Assembly (NCBI GenBank): GCA_026545225.1
Contig: CM048852.1
Location: forward strand, 10,650,501 to 10,714,500
From: Cornus controversa
Taxonomy: Eukaryota > Streptophyta > Magnoliopsida > Cornales > Cornaceae
Reading direction: 5' to 3'
DNA: 64,000 nt
Shown one piece after another: positions 24,328 through 37,500 of this stretch (positions within the stretch are counted from its first letter, which is position 1; each line of letters opens with the position of its first letter). A program made the translations under genes and the position numbers. Below the pieces are notes generated by a model that searched no databases, had not been told where the DNA came from, and saw nothing but the letters and a program-made list of their open reading frames with translations.

Positions 24328-25165
24328 TGACGTTTGTCAAAAATTTCGAAAATCCTATTGGATTCTTATCGTATCTGTGTTCGACTTCTATTATTGTTTG
24401 TAAATATTCTGAATTACTACTACTAATAACCTACTGCAAGAGTCTTTGAGAGTCTCTTTGTAGCAACTCTATTTGCTGTTTTAAACTGGCTTACATTTCT
24501 TTAATTATATCTATCTCTTGGTGTAAATTTTCTACGAACTCCTTTATTTTAATCTCAATTTATTTGGGCTTATTACCTATAGCTGCTATTAACTCCTTAA
24601 TTTATTTTTTATTTGACATTTTAATTAAATTTTGATTATGATTTTGTATCTGTTCTTTGATGTAGTATAAATTATCACCTATTCTTCTAATGGAATCTCT
24701 TTTAAAATATTCTATTAAATCGAAGAGTGCTTTTTGTATCTTTTTATATTCTGTTTGTAAATTTTGATAAACTAATTATTATATCTAAATAATATATTAT
24801 ATTAAAGGTTGACTTGTGTGTAGGTGAAGTTTTCCTTCTATTTCAGCAAAAGAACAAAGTAATTTACTATAATTTATTAGAATTTTTGATTTTTGTGATT
24901 TTGCTAAATCTAGATTTAAATAATCTATTTTATTCATAAACTATTTATATCTATTTTTCTTGGCTTGTAGGAGATTCTGAATAAAAATTATTTTAACTCT
25001 AAGTACTATTCTATATTATAAACTTTGTGTTCTATTTCTTGACTCAAACGATTTATAGTGACTTTGTAAAGCTACTTGAAAAAATGCCCGGATTTCTGCT
25101 AATTTACTAAAAGATAAAATCATGCATAAAATATATTTTTAGGTTTGTTTGGTTCTGATACCAAT
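24328..25165 (-). mobile_element. Unidentified coiled-coil retroelement remnant with PBS
   Basis: The minus-strand sequence starts from a tRNA-Met primer-binding site (TGGTATCAGAA, 25153-25163). It then has a first ATG near 25122 and a decayed frame rich in Lys, Glu, Gln and Ile with heptad-like spacing (for example YFKRDSIRRIGDNLYYIKEQ and FVENLHQEIDIIKEM). No zinc knuckle, protease or RT is present. A gag-like or virion-associated protein of an unusual LTR element or an old pararetrovirus are both possible; the sequence does not decide. Several stops interrupt it. Confidence 0.4.
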
Positions 25166-25349
25166 TTTAGAAATATTTAAAATAACTTATGAGTTTTTAT
25201 TATAATATTGATAAAGTTTAGGCTAGTTTTATATTTTTATAATTGATAGATAAGGACCACTTTCCTACTAGATTTTAACTTTTAGTATGATGTGGAGGGC
25301 CGCAGAGGACTCGGACTAACTCTCTCTCGCCTGTTTGGCTATAGCCAGC

Positions 25350-25423
25350 ACTATCTATTTAAAATCGGTATCAGAACCTGCAAACTTCTGCAAAGTTGAA
25401 CATTTGGGGACTCGTAAGCTCAA
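25350..25423 (+). promoter_or_regulatory. SSADH proximal promoter and 5' UTR
   Basis: A TATA-like CTATTTAAAA lies at about 25353-25362, some 60 bp before the start codon, which leaves room for only a short 5' UTR. The unique host sequence upstream is short: a retroelement primer-binding site is at 25153-25163. The region at 25270-25420 is less AT-rich than its surroundings. Confidence 0.4.
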
Positions 25424-25513
25424 ATGACGTTGGCACGTATCGCCCTTCGCACCTGCAGACCTCTTCATCACTCCGCTTCCATTCCTCACCCAAACACTCT
25501 CCAAGCTCGCCAG
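25424..25513 (+). CDS. ALDH5F1: SSADH exon 1: start codon and mitochondrial presequence
   Basis: Exon 1 has 30 codons beginning [16 protein letters not shown] and ends in phase 0 at CAG|GTATCG. The peptide has Arg at positions 5, 9, 12 and 29 and no acidic residue, as expected of a matrix-targeting presequence. It is the only region that does not align with Arabidopsis SSADH, which is also normal for a presequence. The ATG at 25424 is chosen because it gives this presequence and fits the short leader. Confidence 0.85.
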
Positions 25514-28500
25514 GTATCGCTCTCTTCCTCTAAATCTCTCTCTAAAATTCTCTACACCATAGCTATATATGGAAGCGCACACAGTGTCCGACAGACACTT
25601 TAAACTAATCGCAAACTCACCCATTCTCTGAAAATCTTCATCTGCTACATTCTATACAATCGCTGCTAATGTCTGCTTTCCTCTGATTCGATCCATTCTT
25701 TCACTGTGATCATTTTGACTGTGATGATGTTCTAGAAGATCTTAAGTCAGTTGTAATTTTCGATTTCTAAACCATTGCTTGATATAATTGACTGTCAATG
25801 GAATTTAATTCTTCGTGTGAGCTTGCTATATTGATTTACCTACAGTTCAAGAACTAGTGTATTGTACAAGTTCTTCATGTTAACATGGATACATCTTGCA
25901 TATCATTTTTTTCGTTCCTGTGATATGCGCGTGCTATTATAGCTTTAAACTCTGATTGATTGCTGAGAAAATCAAGTGAATAAAGGAAAGATATATTCCA
26001 AGTTTTGCATTTCTCTACATTTTTTTAACTTTTCTTTTGTTTATATGTGTTTTAGGCAGATGCAGAAGAAAATCAGTGCCACCAAATAAATTTGCAAGAG
26101 TTAGTTTTTTTTTTGAAACCCACAACCATGGAAATTTACTGTTCCAATAATGGTTTTGAGAAAATTCAGGGTAAAATTACATATTGCACAAAGCCTTGCA
26201 TGTTTAACTACTTGGAAGACTAGTGTGTTGTGCCCTAGGTCGGAACAAGTTGACAGAATCCCCTTTTTTAGTCCCTATGTTACCCCAATTAACTATCAAA
26301 GTTAATGTTACTTTTTTTTTGGATAAACTTTGACTCATGTTTTTGTAAGAAAAAGTGCTTTAGGGTATATTTTTGTTTGCTTAGAATTTCAGAAATTTAT
26401 TTTGCTTTTAGAAGCAGAATACATTCCTTTTTTTCTCTCTTCAGATAATTGATTTTAAAGTACCTTTGAAGTCAATTAAATTTCTTCCTAGTTGATGTGA
26501 AATGTCATTGCTCTAAAAAAAAATTCTTTTTTGTTTTTTATGTTTAGTTCCCCCCTCATACTACTACCACTACCATCTGCAGCCAATAGCATCATCGCAG
26601 AGGTACAACCACTCACACACACGCATATACATCTACCTCCCAAAGTGAAAGGTGAGGGTTCACGTCCCCTTTGGGACAAATGGCAGTATGAGTTTCTTGC
26701 CAAGGAAAAAAAGATCAGTAGAAGCTTGAAGCAAGTATACTGTTTTTTCATTTCGTTGTTTTCTGCTTGAAATAAAGTACTTTTAGAAAGTCCAACTTAA
26801 TGGTAAGCATTATTAACTTGGTTTGAACCAACTCTCAGTTAGTTGGTAATTTGCAGTTTGAGACTTTGAGTCCAAAGCCTGTGCAGAGTATGGGTTAATA
26901 GCTCACAGCCAAAAGAGAGGGTGAATTAGTGATAGACATGCAAAATAAATACCAGGTCCAGATATTTTAATTGTTTGTGAAGTTGCTGATGTAGCAAAAA
27001 CTTGCACATTTGTGGTGGCATTTAATATAGTAGTCTCTCCAGCTTATGGTACATGTTAATATTAGCATATTGTAATGATTTCTATCTTGTATTATGTGCA
27101 ATATACTTGCTTATATCTCTCCAAAACAAATCCAAGATATTCATTAGAGCTGAAATTATTGAAAGAAATATTGTGTGGCTCTAAGAGCGGTGACATGGAC
27201 ATGGGAATCTCTTTTAATTCACCTACACATGAACGTCTTGTCTATTTGAGTATTTTATAAATTCTATTTTATGGGTTAAAAAATAAGCAATATAATTTCT
27301 GCAACTTCTAGTCTGATTGTGATTATTTTCCTGTTGATTAGGTGAGTTCATTTTACGATATCTATCGCATTGGAGTTCTAAATTGTGCAAGTGTATCTAA
27401 AGAAGGGGTTTGAATGCCAGATAAGTATGGATGCACAAAGCGTTGCTGCTCAGTTGAATAATTCTGGCTTCTTACGAACTCAGGGCCTTGTTGGAGGGAA
27501 ATGGACTGATGCATATGATGGGAAGACTATAAAGGTTCGAGAGCGACACACCTCTCCTGTTATCTGATGTTGATGGTCTTTGTATGTTTATGGAATATGT
27601 AGTTGTAGGTTTGATCAATGGCATAATCATAAGCAATAGGTTGGATGGAACTTAAACTTTTTTGTTGACATAGATAAGAAGCGTGTTTCAATAAACGTGG
27701 TTGGCCACACCACATGAATCTGTCTTCACCAATTTATTCAATGCAAGACAAGCTTTTTCTTGATGTAAATCGGACTGTGTGTGCATGTGTGGAGGAGGTC
27801 TTCCATTCCTCATATCATTATTATTACTACTATACTACCGCTGTTTGCTTCATGCACAATTTTTTTTGATCCATGTTAGTTAAATCACCTATGAAGTGAT
27901 TGTGTAAATGGGGCTAGTAGTTTGTCGTACAATATTATGATCATACAGTTAAGAATTGCCTTGATTTATGGTTTAAAATTCTACTATTCTTTCTGTGTCA
28001 CACAAAAAAGAGAAGTACCTACTTTTTGCATTCTTGATTCTTAGTTGCAGTAGTCAGATAACATTTTTATTTTGAAAATCCACATAACATTGAACTAATT
28101 TCTGGTCTCTTGTGTGTGTTAGTTTGTGCCAGCTGATTGTATCTTTCAGTGGTCTGAGGCTTTGTTGCCACTTTTGACAAGGTTTATTTCTATTTCATGT
28201 CATGGCAGGTGTGCAACCCTGCTACCGGCAAAGTTATAACAAATGTCCCATGCATGGGTGGAAGGGAAACAAATGACGCAATTGCTTCAGCCTATGATGC
28301 ATTTAGTTGTATGGGTTTTCAGAATGATATATATAGTAATATGTGATTTTCTAGTGGGATTTTTTCATCCACATTCAGGATAGTTTTTCGAATAACTTGT
28401 TGAGAATGGTAGTTATATTGCATACATAGAAACATTTAGTGATGTCCTGTGAACTTCATAATAGAAACCAATGTGGTTATTGTTGTGCACTTATATCACT

Positions 28501-31500
28501 TCTTATATAAGAGAAATTAGAATATAGAGAAAATAATTGAGGAGTGAGGGTCATGAGAATTATGTGATTTAGGCCATGCCTTACATCCACAACACAGAGA
28601 AGCTCATAGGGCTATCAAATTGTTACAAACATGAGCTTTACGCTGAAGGACAAGATTTCCATTTCCATGTTACTTAGAGCATAACCCTTATCTTTTTTTT
28701 TTTTTTTCCCCGAGAAAATCCACCTAACCTTACTACTGCCATCTTTTTCATCCTCTCTGGACCAGCTTTGGTTTCCACCTAGGTCAGTCCATCTCAGACC
28801 TTTATGATATCTTGAGCAACACCTTGGTACAAATTATCACTTCAAACCCATACTTAGTATATGACCATTTGAGGGGTTCTTAGTGGATTTAACACAAATT
28901 ACTGTCTGGTCTTTCTTTCTTGAGGCGAGAGGAAATCAGAATGGAATTAGGGATGACAATGGTTAATTATTATTTGATTACCTGTAAGGGTACAACTTGG
29001 GCAGTCCAATCAGAACCCAACCTGATTTTTCATGGCTTGGATAGTGTAACTTAAAACTTGTGACAGGCTTCACTTGAAAAAACCCAACCTGACTTTGATT
29101 TAGGTTAAGGTGCCAGATGACCAAGCCAACACAAATTGAGTAATCCAAATAGATTGTGAAGTCTAACCTGAATTTATGTAAATACATATGATGGAAGCTT
29201 TCTTTTTCTTGTTAGTCAAATGGAATGTTTAATTAATTTTTTTTTGTTTTAATCTTTTTTATTTTTTCATTTTTTATTGATGTTGAATCGCTAATCTGAA
29301 TCTAACACGAACCTAAACAGAATATAAGCTGAATTGAATTTTCATTCCAACCTGATTTTTCCAACTTGAACACAATCTAGTTTCAAAGGCTTGAGTGCAG
29401 ATTGGAGAGCTTGGGTTGGGTTGGGTTGGTCTTGGGTCACACCCCTTAGGTTTTAGCATTCAGGGTCTTCTTCTTCTTCTTGTTTATATGTTCATAAACA
29501 TAATTAATATATTTTAATGTCTTTATAATGAGAGGCCAAAATGTCAGTACCCAACTTGGGATGCAATACTTAATGGGATTGTGGATTGGGTGAGGGACAA
29601 ATGACTTCTTCTGTACCTGTTAGTGTCCGGAATTGCTTCAAATACATTAATACTTGATGCTCGACATCTCAAGGTGGAACTGTATGAAATATAACAAATC
29701 AAAAAACACAGGCAGAAGCAACATATATAAGAAAAAGGAAAATTATTATCCTTGTTTTCTCTCTTGCAGCATTAAAGCTCTCTTTTTGGTTTGAAATATG
29801 TCTTCGGTGTTGATCACCTTTTTTTTCTTTTTCTTTTAAAATTTTATTTGTGGCGTTGAGAATTGTGGGGAATGATGTTACATGGATGATATAGTGAACA
29901 AAAATGAGGAACAAAAGGTAAGTGAAGTATTCTAATGCTTAATCAATAACATTTACTGAAAGGCTACATATTTTAGATGTGGAAAAACTATGTCATTCTA
30001 AACATATCCTTTTTTGCTCTATCTTTTTGTGCTTTCTGACTTCCTTTAAAATTAACAATGCCTTGAGCTATAATGTTACATGTCTACATGGAATTACTTT
30101 TGCATATACATGCCAACATATCAACATGCCATGAAATCACTATCACTTTTTTCTTTTTAGTTTAGAGTGACTTAGCATATGTTTAATTTTGAAAGGATTA
30201 TGACTTTAAAATGTTAATGATATTTTATTCATGTAGCTTGGAGCAAACGTACTGCTGCTGAAAGGAGCAAATGCCTAAGAAAATGGTATAACGAAAGGGA
30301 TTTATTATCTTATTTTAGATGATTTATTCTCATTAATTTTCAAGCAATTCTGTAATCTTTATTTTGTGAAATGCTTGATAATTTAATTGAACGAAGAGAT
30401 TAGATCACTTAGCCTAGGCAAGTCTCATTAGTGTTTCAGATAGATCATTTCAAGGAGATTGTGCAGACTGTGGGAAGATATTGTGGCGGGGTGGTTCGTT
30501 CAGCAAAAAATAATTAACGTTCTTTCATATTTATTTTCTCTTTATATTATGCTGTATTGGGTACTTTAAATTTGTACTTGTTCTCATCTTCATGATGTTG
30601 TTCTTTATGTATATTTCAAGGTATGATTTATTGATTGCCCACAAAGATGAACTTGGTCAACTTATAACATTAGAGCAAGGAAAACCCCTGAAAGAAGCCA
30701 TTGGTGAGGTATCTCATTCAAACTCAAGCTTTTAGAAGTTGAAGCAGCTTTACCACTGTGTCTTTCAAGAAGCATTTGCGGCATTTGAGGCCATTGATGC
30801 AATTTACAGGTTATCTACGGGGCCAGTTTTATTGAGTTCTTTGCAGAGGAGGCTAAACGTGTATATGGTGATATAATTCCATCCACCCTAGCTGATCGTC
30901 GGCTGTTTGTTTTGAAGCAGGTGAGCTTGTCTTTCAAAGTTTTGTAGAAAAAGGGCATTTCCCAGTGTATCTATGCATATGTGGGGTACTAGGAGGGAAT
31001 GTTGGAGATGGACACAATTTTGACAATATATGGCACAAAGCGGCTGTCTAAGATTCGAACCTGTGTCCTCATGCTTGTCAGCATGAGCTTTTACCATTGC
31101 ACCAAGCAATGGTACCGGCTAATTATTTCGTCGCAGTTGTCAAAAATTGACTAAAATTATATTTAAGATGCCTATTTAAGAAGGTCACAGCCACAGGTTT
31201 GATGGTTGACATGAATGAAATGTTTGGCATTGCAACATGCAGAAAGTTGATATTGACATGACTATTCCAAGGACAGTTTATGGAGATGATATTTTATTAG
31301 GGTTATTATTGTAATTTTAATTTTATAATTATTGATTTTATGGTTATTAGGGTTAGTTTTATCTGTTGCCGAATGACGACTGGTCTATGTCAACGCTCCA
31401 TTAATTGTATGTGAAATTTCCTTTGTTGTTTCCATTTCCTACTTGTATGGATCACCTTCTGCTACAAATAGTCTAAAGTATTGGTTCTCCACGACTTTTG

Positions 31501-34500
31501 CTTTTCATAGACAATACTTGAATTACTACCTTTACTAACAATTAAAAGTGCCAGTAATTATTTGTTCAATTTCTTATTTTCTATTAAAATAATGTGGGTT
31601 TTTATTTATTTTTTATTTTTTGCAGCCTGTTGGTGTTGTTGGCACAATTACACCCTGGAATTTTCCGTTGGCTATGATTACTCGAAAGGTGTGTCAATCT
31701 TGGTTTATGATATTTCAATGAATAACTGATTGTGCATCATTTGCCAGTCATTATTGTTATTGAGAGTTGACACAATGTATAACGCATGACTGCTGTGTTC
31801 AAAGTGACCTTTGCCTTTTCACCCTTGTACCAGGTTGGTCCTGCCCTTGCTTGTGGTTGTACAGTGGTTATAAAGCCCTCTGAACTTACACCATTGACTG
31901 CTTTAGCGGCAGCTGAGCTCTCCCTCCAAGCTGGGATACCACCGGTAACTCTTATACACAAGCTTATTTTATATATATATATATGGACATAATGAAGTTT
32001 CACTTTTATATTGTTATATATTATTATCTGTTAAAATTTGAGCGGTGACTTAGACCTAGAGGGGGTTGAATAGGTCTTCTGGATATTAATTTGCAACAAA
32101 CTAACTTTTTGAACTACCGTTAATTCTTGTTTAAGTTTAGTTAGGTAGGTTATGATGATTGTGATTTGATTTTTTAATTATATCCGTTAGGTTTTGAATT
32201 CTTTTAACATGACCATAATCATGCATTCATATAAAGTGAAGCAGAGTTGAGACTATTTTTATGTCGAAAATCCTAAGCAAGAGTCGGGAACAATCAACTA
32301 TATGAGAAAAAAGTTACAACTCGGTTGTGACACCCCCCAATTTTCACGCATGAGTTGGCCAGGCTCACACACGAAAACGGGGAGGCGTCAGGTAATCGAC
32401 AATAAACAAGCACAGAATACAAGATGTAATAAAGAAAGAATAAAACAGCGGGAAGAAAAACTAATAAATAATAAATCCCAATACCATAAACCTTCATAAA
32501 ACTTGTGGTAATTAATCCATAAATAATACGGAGTAAATACCAAAATCCTCAATTAAATACAACTCAGGAATCCAGTAACTCTAAGGACTCCTAAATCCGT
32601 AACCATAATCTAATAATCTAGTTAATAAAATATAATCAAGTCCCTACTATGAAAAGACTAGAATAAAATGTAAACACGTGAATCTATGAAGAATCGCGAA
32701 CTCAACCCACGAGCAAGTCTTTTTTACTACAATCCAACAGAGTACCGATAAACTCATCATCTCCATAAATACAACAAAGAACCCACAATATCATCCATAC
32801 ATCTTAAATATACATAAGTGATCCATAATGAAAGTATAAGAAACTCAACCATGCCTGCAAATTTAATAAATATAAATAGGCAATTCAACCATGCTTGCAA
32901 ATATAATAAATATAAATAGGCAACTCAATCATGCTGCAAGTATATAAAAAAATATAGAAATAGGCAACTCAACTATGCTTGCAAATTTAATAAATAAAAA
33001 TAAATAGGCAACTCAACTATGCTTGCAAATAACCACGCACCTTGCAACTCAACCCTGCCATAGCAACTCAACCATGCTAGTTGGTACTAGTGAGTCTGAC
33101 TTATTAGCCAGCCTATAGTGGTTCCATTACACATACATAATTCACAATACAATAAGAATCGACATAAACATATCTAACAATTTTCACGTTCATCACTTAA
33201 TGAAAGGCTTCCCATACCCTAAGCATACTTAACATATTTCAGATCAAACATCGTACCCAAAGACCACCATGCGTTGAAAACCAAACCAATCAATGCACTA
33301 AACAACTTTAATCCTATCATACTAGTTCACAAAATTTAGAAAAGAATCAAGCATACATATAACCTAAGTAATAGAATGTGAATAGCAATGATAAATCCCA
33401 CAAATTATAACAGGAAGAACACCAAAACAGAAAACACAACAACATTTACACTCATATATTAGATTATAAACATGAATACATACAAGCAATAATTATGACA
33501 ATCTATACAGGCATAAAACATATTTTATATAATCAAAATGAACATATAATCATCATTGTATGTCTATAACAACATATAGAGGTGTTTATAGCAAATCGGA
33601 CACTCAACCAACCTAATCTCAAGCAAACCTTATTGTTATGTTTCTCCAACTAATCTAATTGCTATGGCAGCATATAAAACCCTAATTCAGATTATATATA
33701 CACACATATACATATATATACATATACAAATCTCACGTTTATACACATAACATCAACACACCTAAGCAAAACTATAATATCCCCCTAATACGTTTATACA
33801 CATAACATTAACCCTATTGCATATTATCCGGTAACGCCAATCAGTATGCATACTGGTCAATCTTGTCAGTAATCATGAAAGGACCCAAGAAACGAGGCGA
33901 TAACTTCCCCTTCTTCCCAAACACATTACTCCCTTCATAGGAGACACTTTAAGCAAAACCTGATCTCCCACCTTGAATTCTAATGCACCAGTTCAACGAT
34001 CAGCATAGCTCTTCTGCCTTCTCTGGCAGTGCGCATATGATATCTAATAAGAGCAATTTTCTCTAATGTGTCCTTAATGAATTTAGGACTAAAAAATTTG
34101 CTCTCTCCAACTTCTATCCAACATATAGGAGATCTATACAGTTGACCAAAATATAAAGCCTCAAATGGTGCCATACCAATAGTCTTTTGATAACTATTGT
34201 TATAAGCAAACTCAGAAACTGGTAAATAGAACTCCCAATTGCCCTAAAAATTTAGAACACATGCCCGAAACATATCCTCCATGTCAATGGACAGCTGTGC
34301 TGTCCATAATTAATCTTCTTTCCTTCTATTCTTCTTTCCTTATTTCACTTTTACTTAATTTACGTAGGCTTGTACAGTTAACATATTGACAGAATATATA
34401 GTTTCCATATAAACCTAGACTGCTAGAATCACTCGGCAATTAGTTTCTTTCCATGTATATCTCTCTTGTAATGGTCCTATATAATAAACAGATCACTCAA

Positions 34501-37500
34501 AGGCTAATGGATGAGGCCATTCAAACAGATTCTGACTTATTTTGACATGGTATCAGAGCCAAGTTAAATTTTTTTTCCTCTCGGTTTGGTTGTTGCCCGT
34601 GTGATTTTTTTCTCCTCTCGGTGTTCATGGGCTGTCCTTGATGCTCGGATTATGTCTTGGCTTCTTGGTTCAGTGGAGCCACATATTGTTACCAACTTGC
34701 GGCCTCATCGCTCCACTCAATCCATGTGGAATTACTTGAAGAAGGTTTATCATCAAGCTAATGATGCTCGTCGCTTTCAGTTGCAACATGCAATTGTCAT
34801 GTTTCAACATGGTAGTCTTTCCATCCAAGACTACTACTCGGCCTTTCTGACTCTTTGGCACGAATATACTAATTTGGTTACGGTAGATGTTCCTGCTGGT
34901 GCTCTTTCGACTATCCAGACTCTTCATGAGACTAGCCATCGTGATCAATTTCTTAAGAAATTACGTCCGGAATATGAATCTGTTCGCTCCTCTCTATTGA
35001 ACCGATCTCCTGTTCCTTCTCTTGATATTTGTTTTGGTGAGTTACTTTGCGAAGAAGAACGTCTTAGTACTCAAGCTATTCTGGAGTAATCTCATGGTAG
35101 TTCGGGCCCGACACCTGTGGCTTATGTTGCCCAAGGCCGAGGATCACCTATGCCTTCTAAACATTTGTAGTGTTTCTGTTGCAAGGAATATGGGCATATT
35201 GCTACTAATTGTCCTAAAACATATTGTTCTTATTGCAAGAAGAAAGGTCACATTATCAAAGAATGTCGTCTTCGTCCCCAGAATCGTCAGGCTCAAGCAT
35301 TTCAGACTTCTGTTATTGTTCCTCCCGCAACGACTTCTGTAGCACATAGCTCTTCCTCAGGTGCTTCCTCTGATCTTGCACCTCCTGCACCAAATTATTG
35401 CACACCAGAATTGGTGCAACAAATGCTAATTTCGGCATTATCTGCAATGGGGTTTCAAGGTAAAGATTCTACTAAACTTTGGTACGTAGACTTGGGAGCT
35501 TCTAATCACATGACGAATACTCCCACCGCTCTGTGTCATGTTCGGCCCTATGCTGCTCAATCTGCCATTCAGACTGTTAATGGCAGTTCTTTGCCCATAG
35601 CAGCTGTAGGAGATGCCTTTTCTAAATTTACTGATGTGTTTCTTGCTCCTCAGCTTTCCACGAGTCTTATCTCTGTTGGTTAATTAGTTGATAATAATTG
35701 TGCTGTTAATTTTTCTGGTGATGGTTGTGTTGTGTAGGACCAGGTAATGGGGGAGCCGATCGCGAAGGGACCTAAAGTGGGACGCTTGTTTCCATTATTT
35801 TTACCTGTTCCAACACTTTCTCCAGTTTCTTCTATTCAGTCTTTTGCTTGTAATACTATTCTTGATCTGAGTATGGTGTGACATCGTCGTTTAGGCCATC
35901 CCAATACTCAGATCTTATATCATGTATTGCACTCTGGTTTTCCTGGTAATAAAGAACGTTCTTCTTTATCTCTTGAGTGTGATTCTTGTAAACTTGGTAA
36001 AAGCAAAATTCTTCCCTTCCTTTTACATGCTAGTAGAGCTTCTCACTGTTTTGATCTTATCCATAGTGATTTTTGGGGACCTTCCCCGGTTAGTTCACAT
36101 GAAAAATTTAACTGACTTTCATTGATGATCATAGCAGATTCACTTGGGTTTATTTTCTTCGTTCTAAATCTGAGGTTTTTCGTACTTTCACTGAGTTTTT
36201 AGCGTATGTTGACAATCAATTTTCTGTGACTATTAAGACATTACGCACAAATTTTGGTGGTGAATATTTGTCTACTGAGTTTCAGGCATTCTTGGCTTCT
36301 AAAGGTATTATTCATCAACGTTCATGTACTGCTACTCCCCAACATAATGGAGTAGCCGAACGCAAAAATCGACATCTTCTTGATGTGGTACGTACTCTCT
36401 TGTTAGAATCCTCTGTTCCATCCATGTTCTAGGTCGAGGCTTTAAAAACTGCTACTCACTTGATTAATCGTTTACCTTCCCCAGTCTTACACATGGAGTC
36501 TCCTTATTTTCGCTTGTTTGCTAAACAACCTAGTTATGATAATCTCCGTATCTTTGGTTGTTTATGTTTTATCCATTTACCTCCTCATAAGCGACATAAA
36601 TTATCTGCTCAATCTGTTAAATGTGTATTCTTGGGATATAATGTGTGTCAAAAGGGATTTGTTTGTTATGATCCTACTTTACATCGTACACGCATTTCTA
36701 GGAATGTTATTTTCTTTGAAAATCAACATTTCTTTGCTGTGTCCTCTGTGCCCTCTTCTTCTACTGTGGTTCTCCCTCCTTTGAGCAGCAGTTCTTAGAT
36801 CTTCATCAAGTCAGCTCTCGCTTTAAATCAGGTATTGTGTATACGAGACGTTCCCGCCCACAGTCTCTTTCGGTGGCTCCACCGATATCTGATCCTACCA
36901 TGCTCTAGAACTAGTCAGTTGTAGCACCTCCAGAGTCCTTGGTACGTTGCTCTTCTCGAGTGTCTGTACCTTTGGATTGGTAATGTTTTTCTTCTAGCCA
37001 CTCTATTTCTGCTCTTACTGCTACATTGTCCAATTTTGATATTCCCACATGCTACTCACATGTTGTCAAGCATGATTGTTGGCGATAAGCCATATAGGAA
37101 GAAATTGCTGCTCTAGAGGCCAATCACACCTGGGACATTGCACCTTATCCTTCCACCATAGTTCCCCTGGGTTGCAAATGGGTTTACTCAGTTAAGGTTC
37201 GATCTGATGGAAGTTTGGATCGTTATAAAGCTCGGCTTGTTGCACTTGGAAATAATCAGGAATATGGTGTCAATTATAAAGAGACCTTTGCTCATGTGGC
37301 TAAAATGACCACTGTTCGTATGATTCTAGCTCTTGCTGCTTCCAATGATTGGCCACTACACTAGATGGATGTTAAGAATGCTTTTCTTCACGGGGATCTT
37401 AAAGAGTGTATTTATATGAAGCCACCCCCGGGATTGTTTCCCTCTCCGACCTCACGTGTGTAAGCTTCGTCGCTCCCTTTGTGGTCTCAAACAAGCTCCG

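Noticed and set aside
28950..29455. Second hAT MITE in SSADH intron 3
   Set aside because: The possible termini (TAGGGATGACAA and GTCACACCCCTTA) are imperfect inverts and no 8-bp duplication could be found, so only a note is kept under intron 3.
31045..31110. tRNA gene on the minus strand
   Set aside because: A and B boxes are present but there is no acceptor-stem pairing or anticodon loop, and the sequence continues into an Au-type SINE body.
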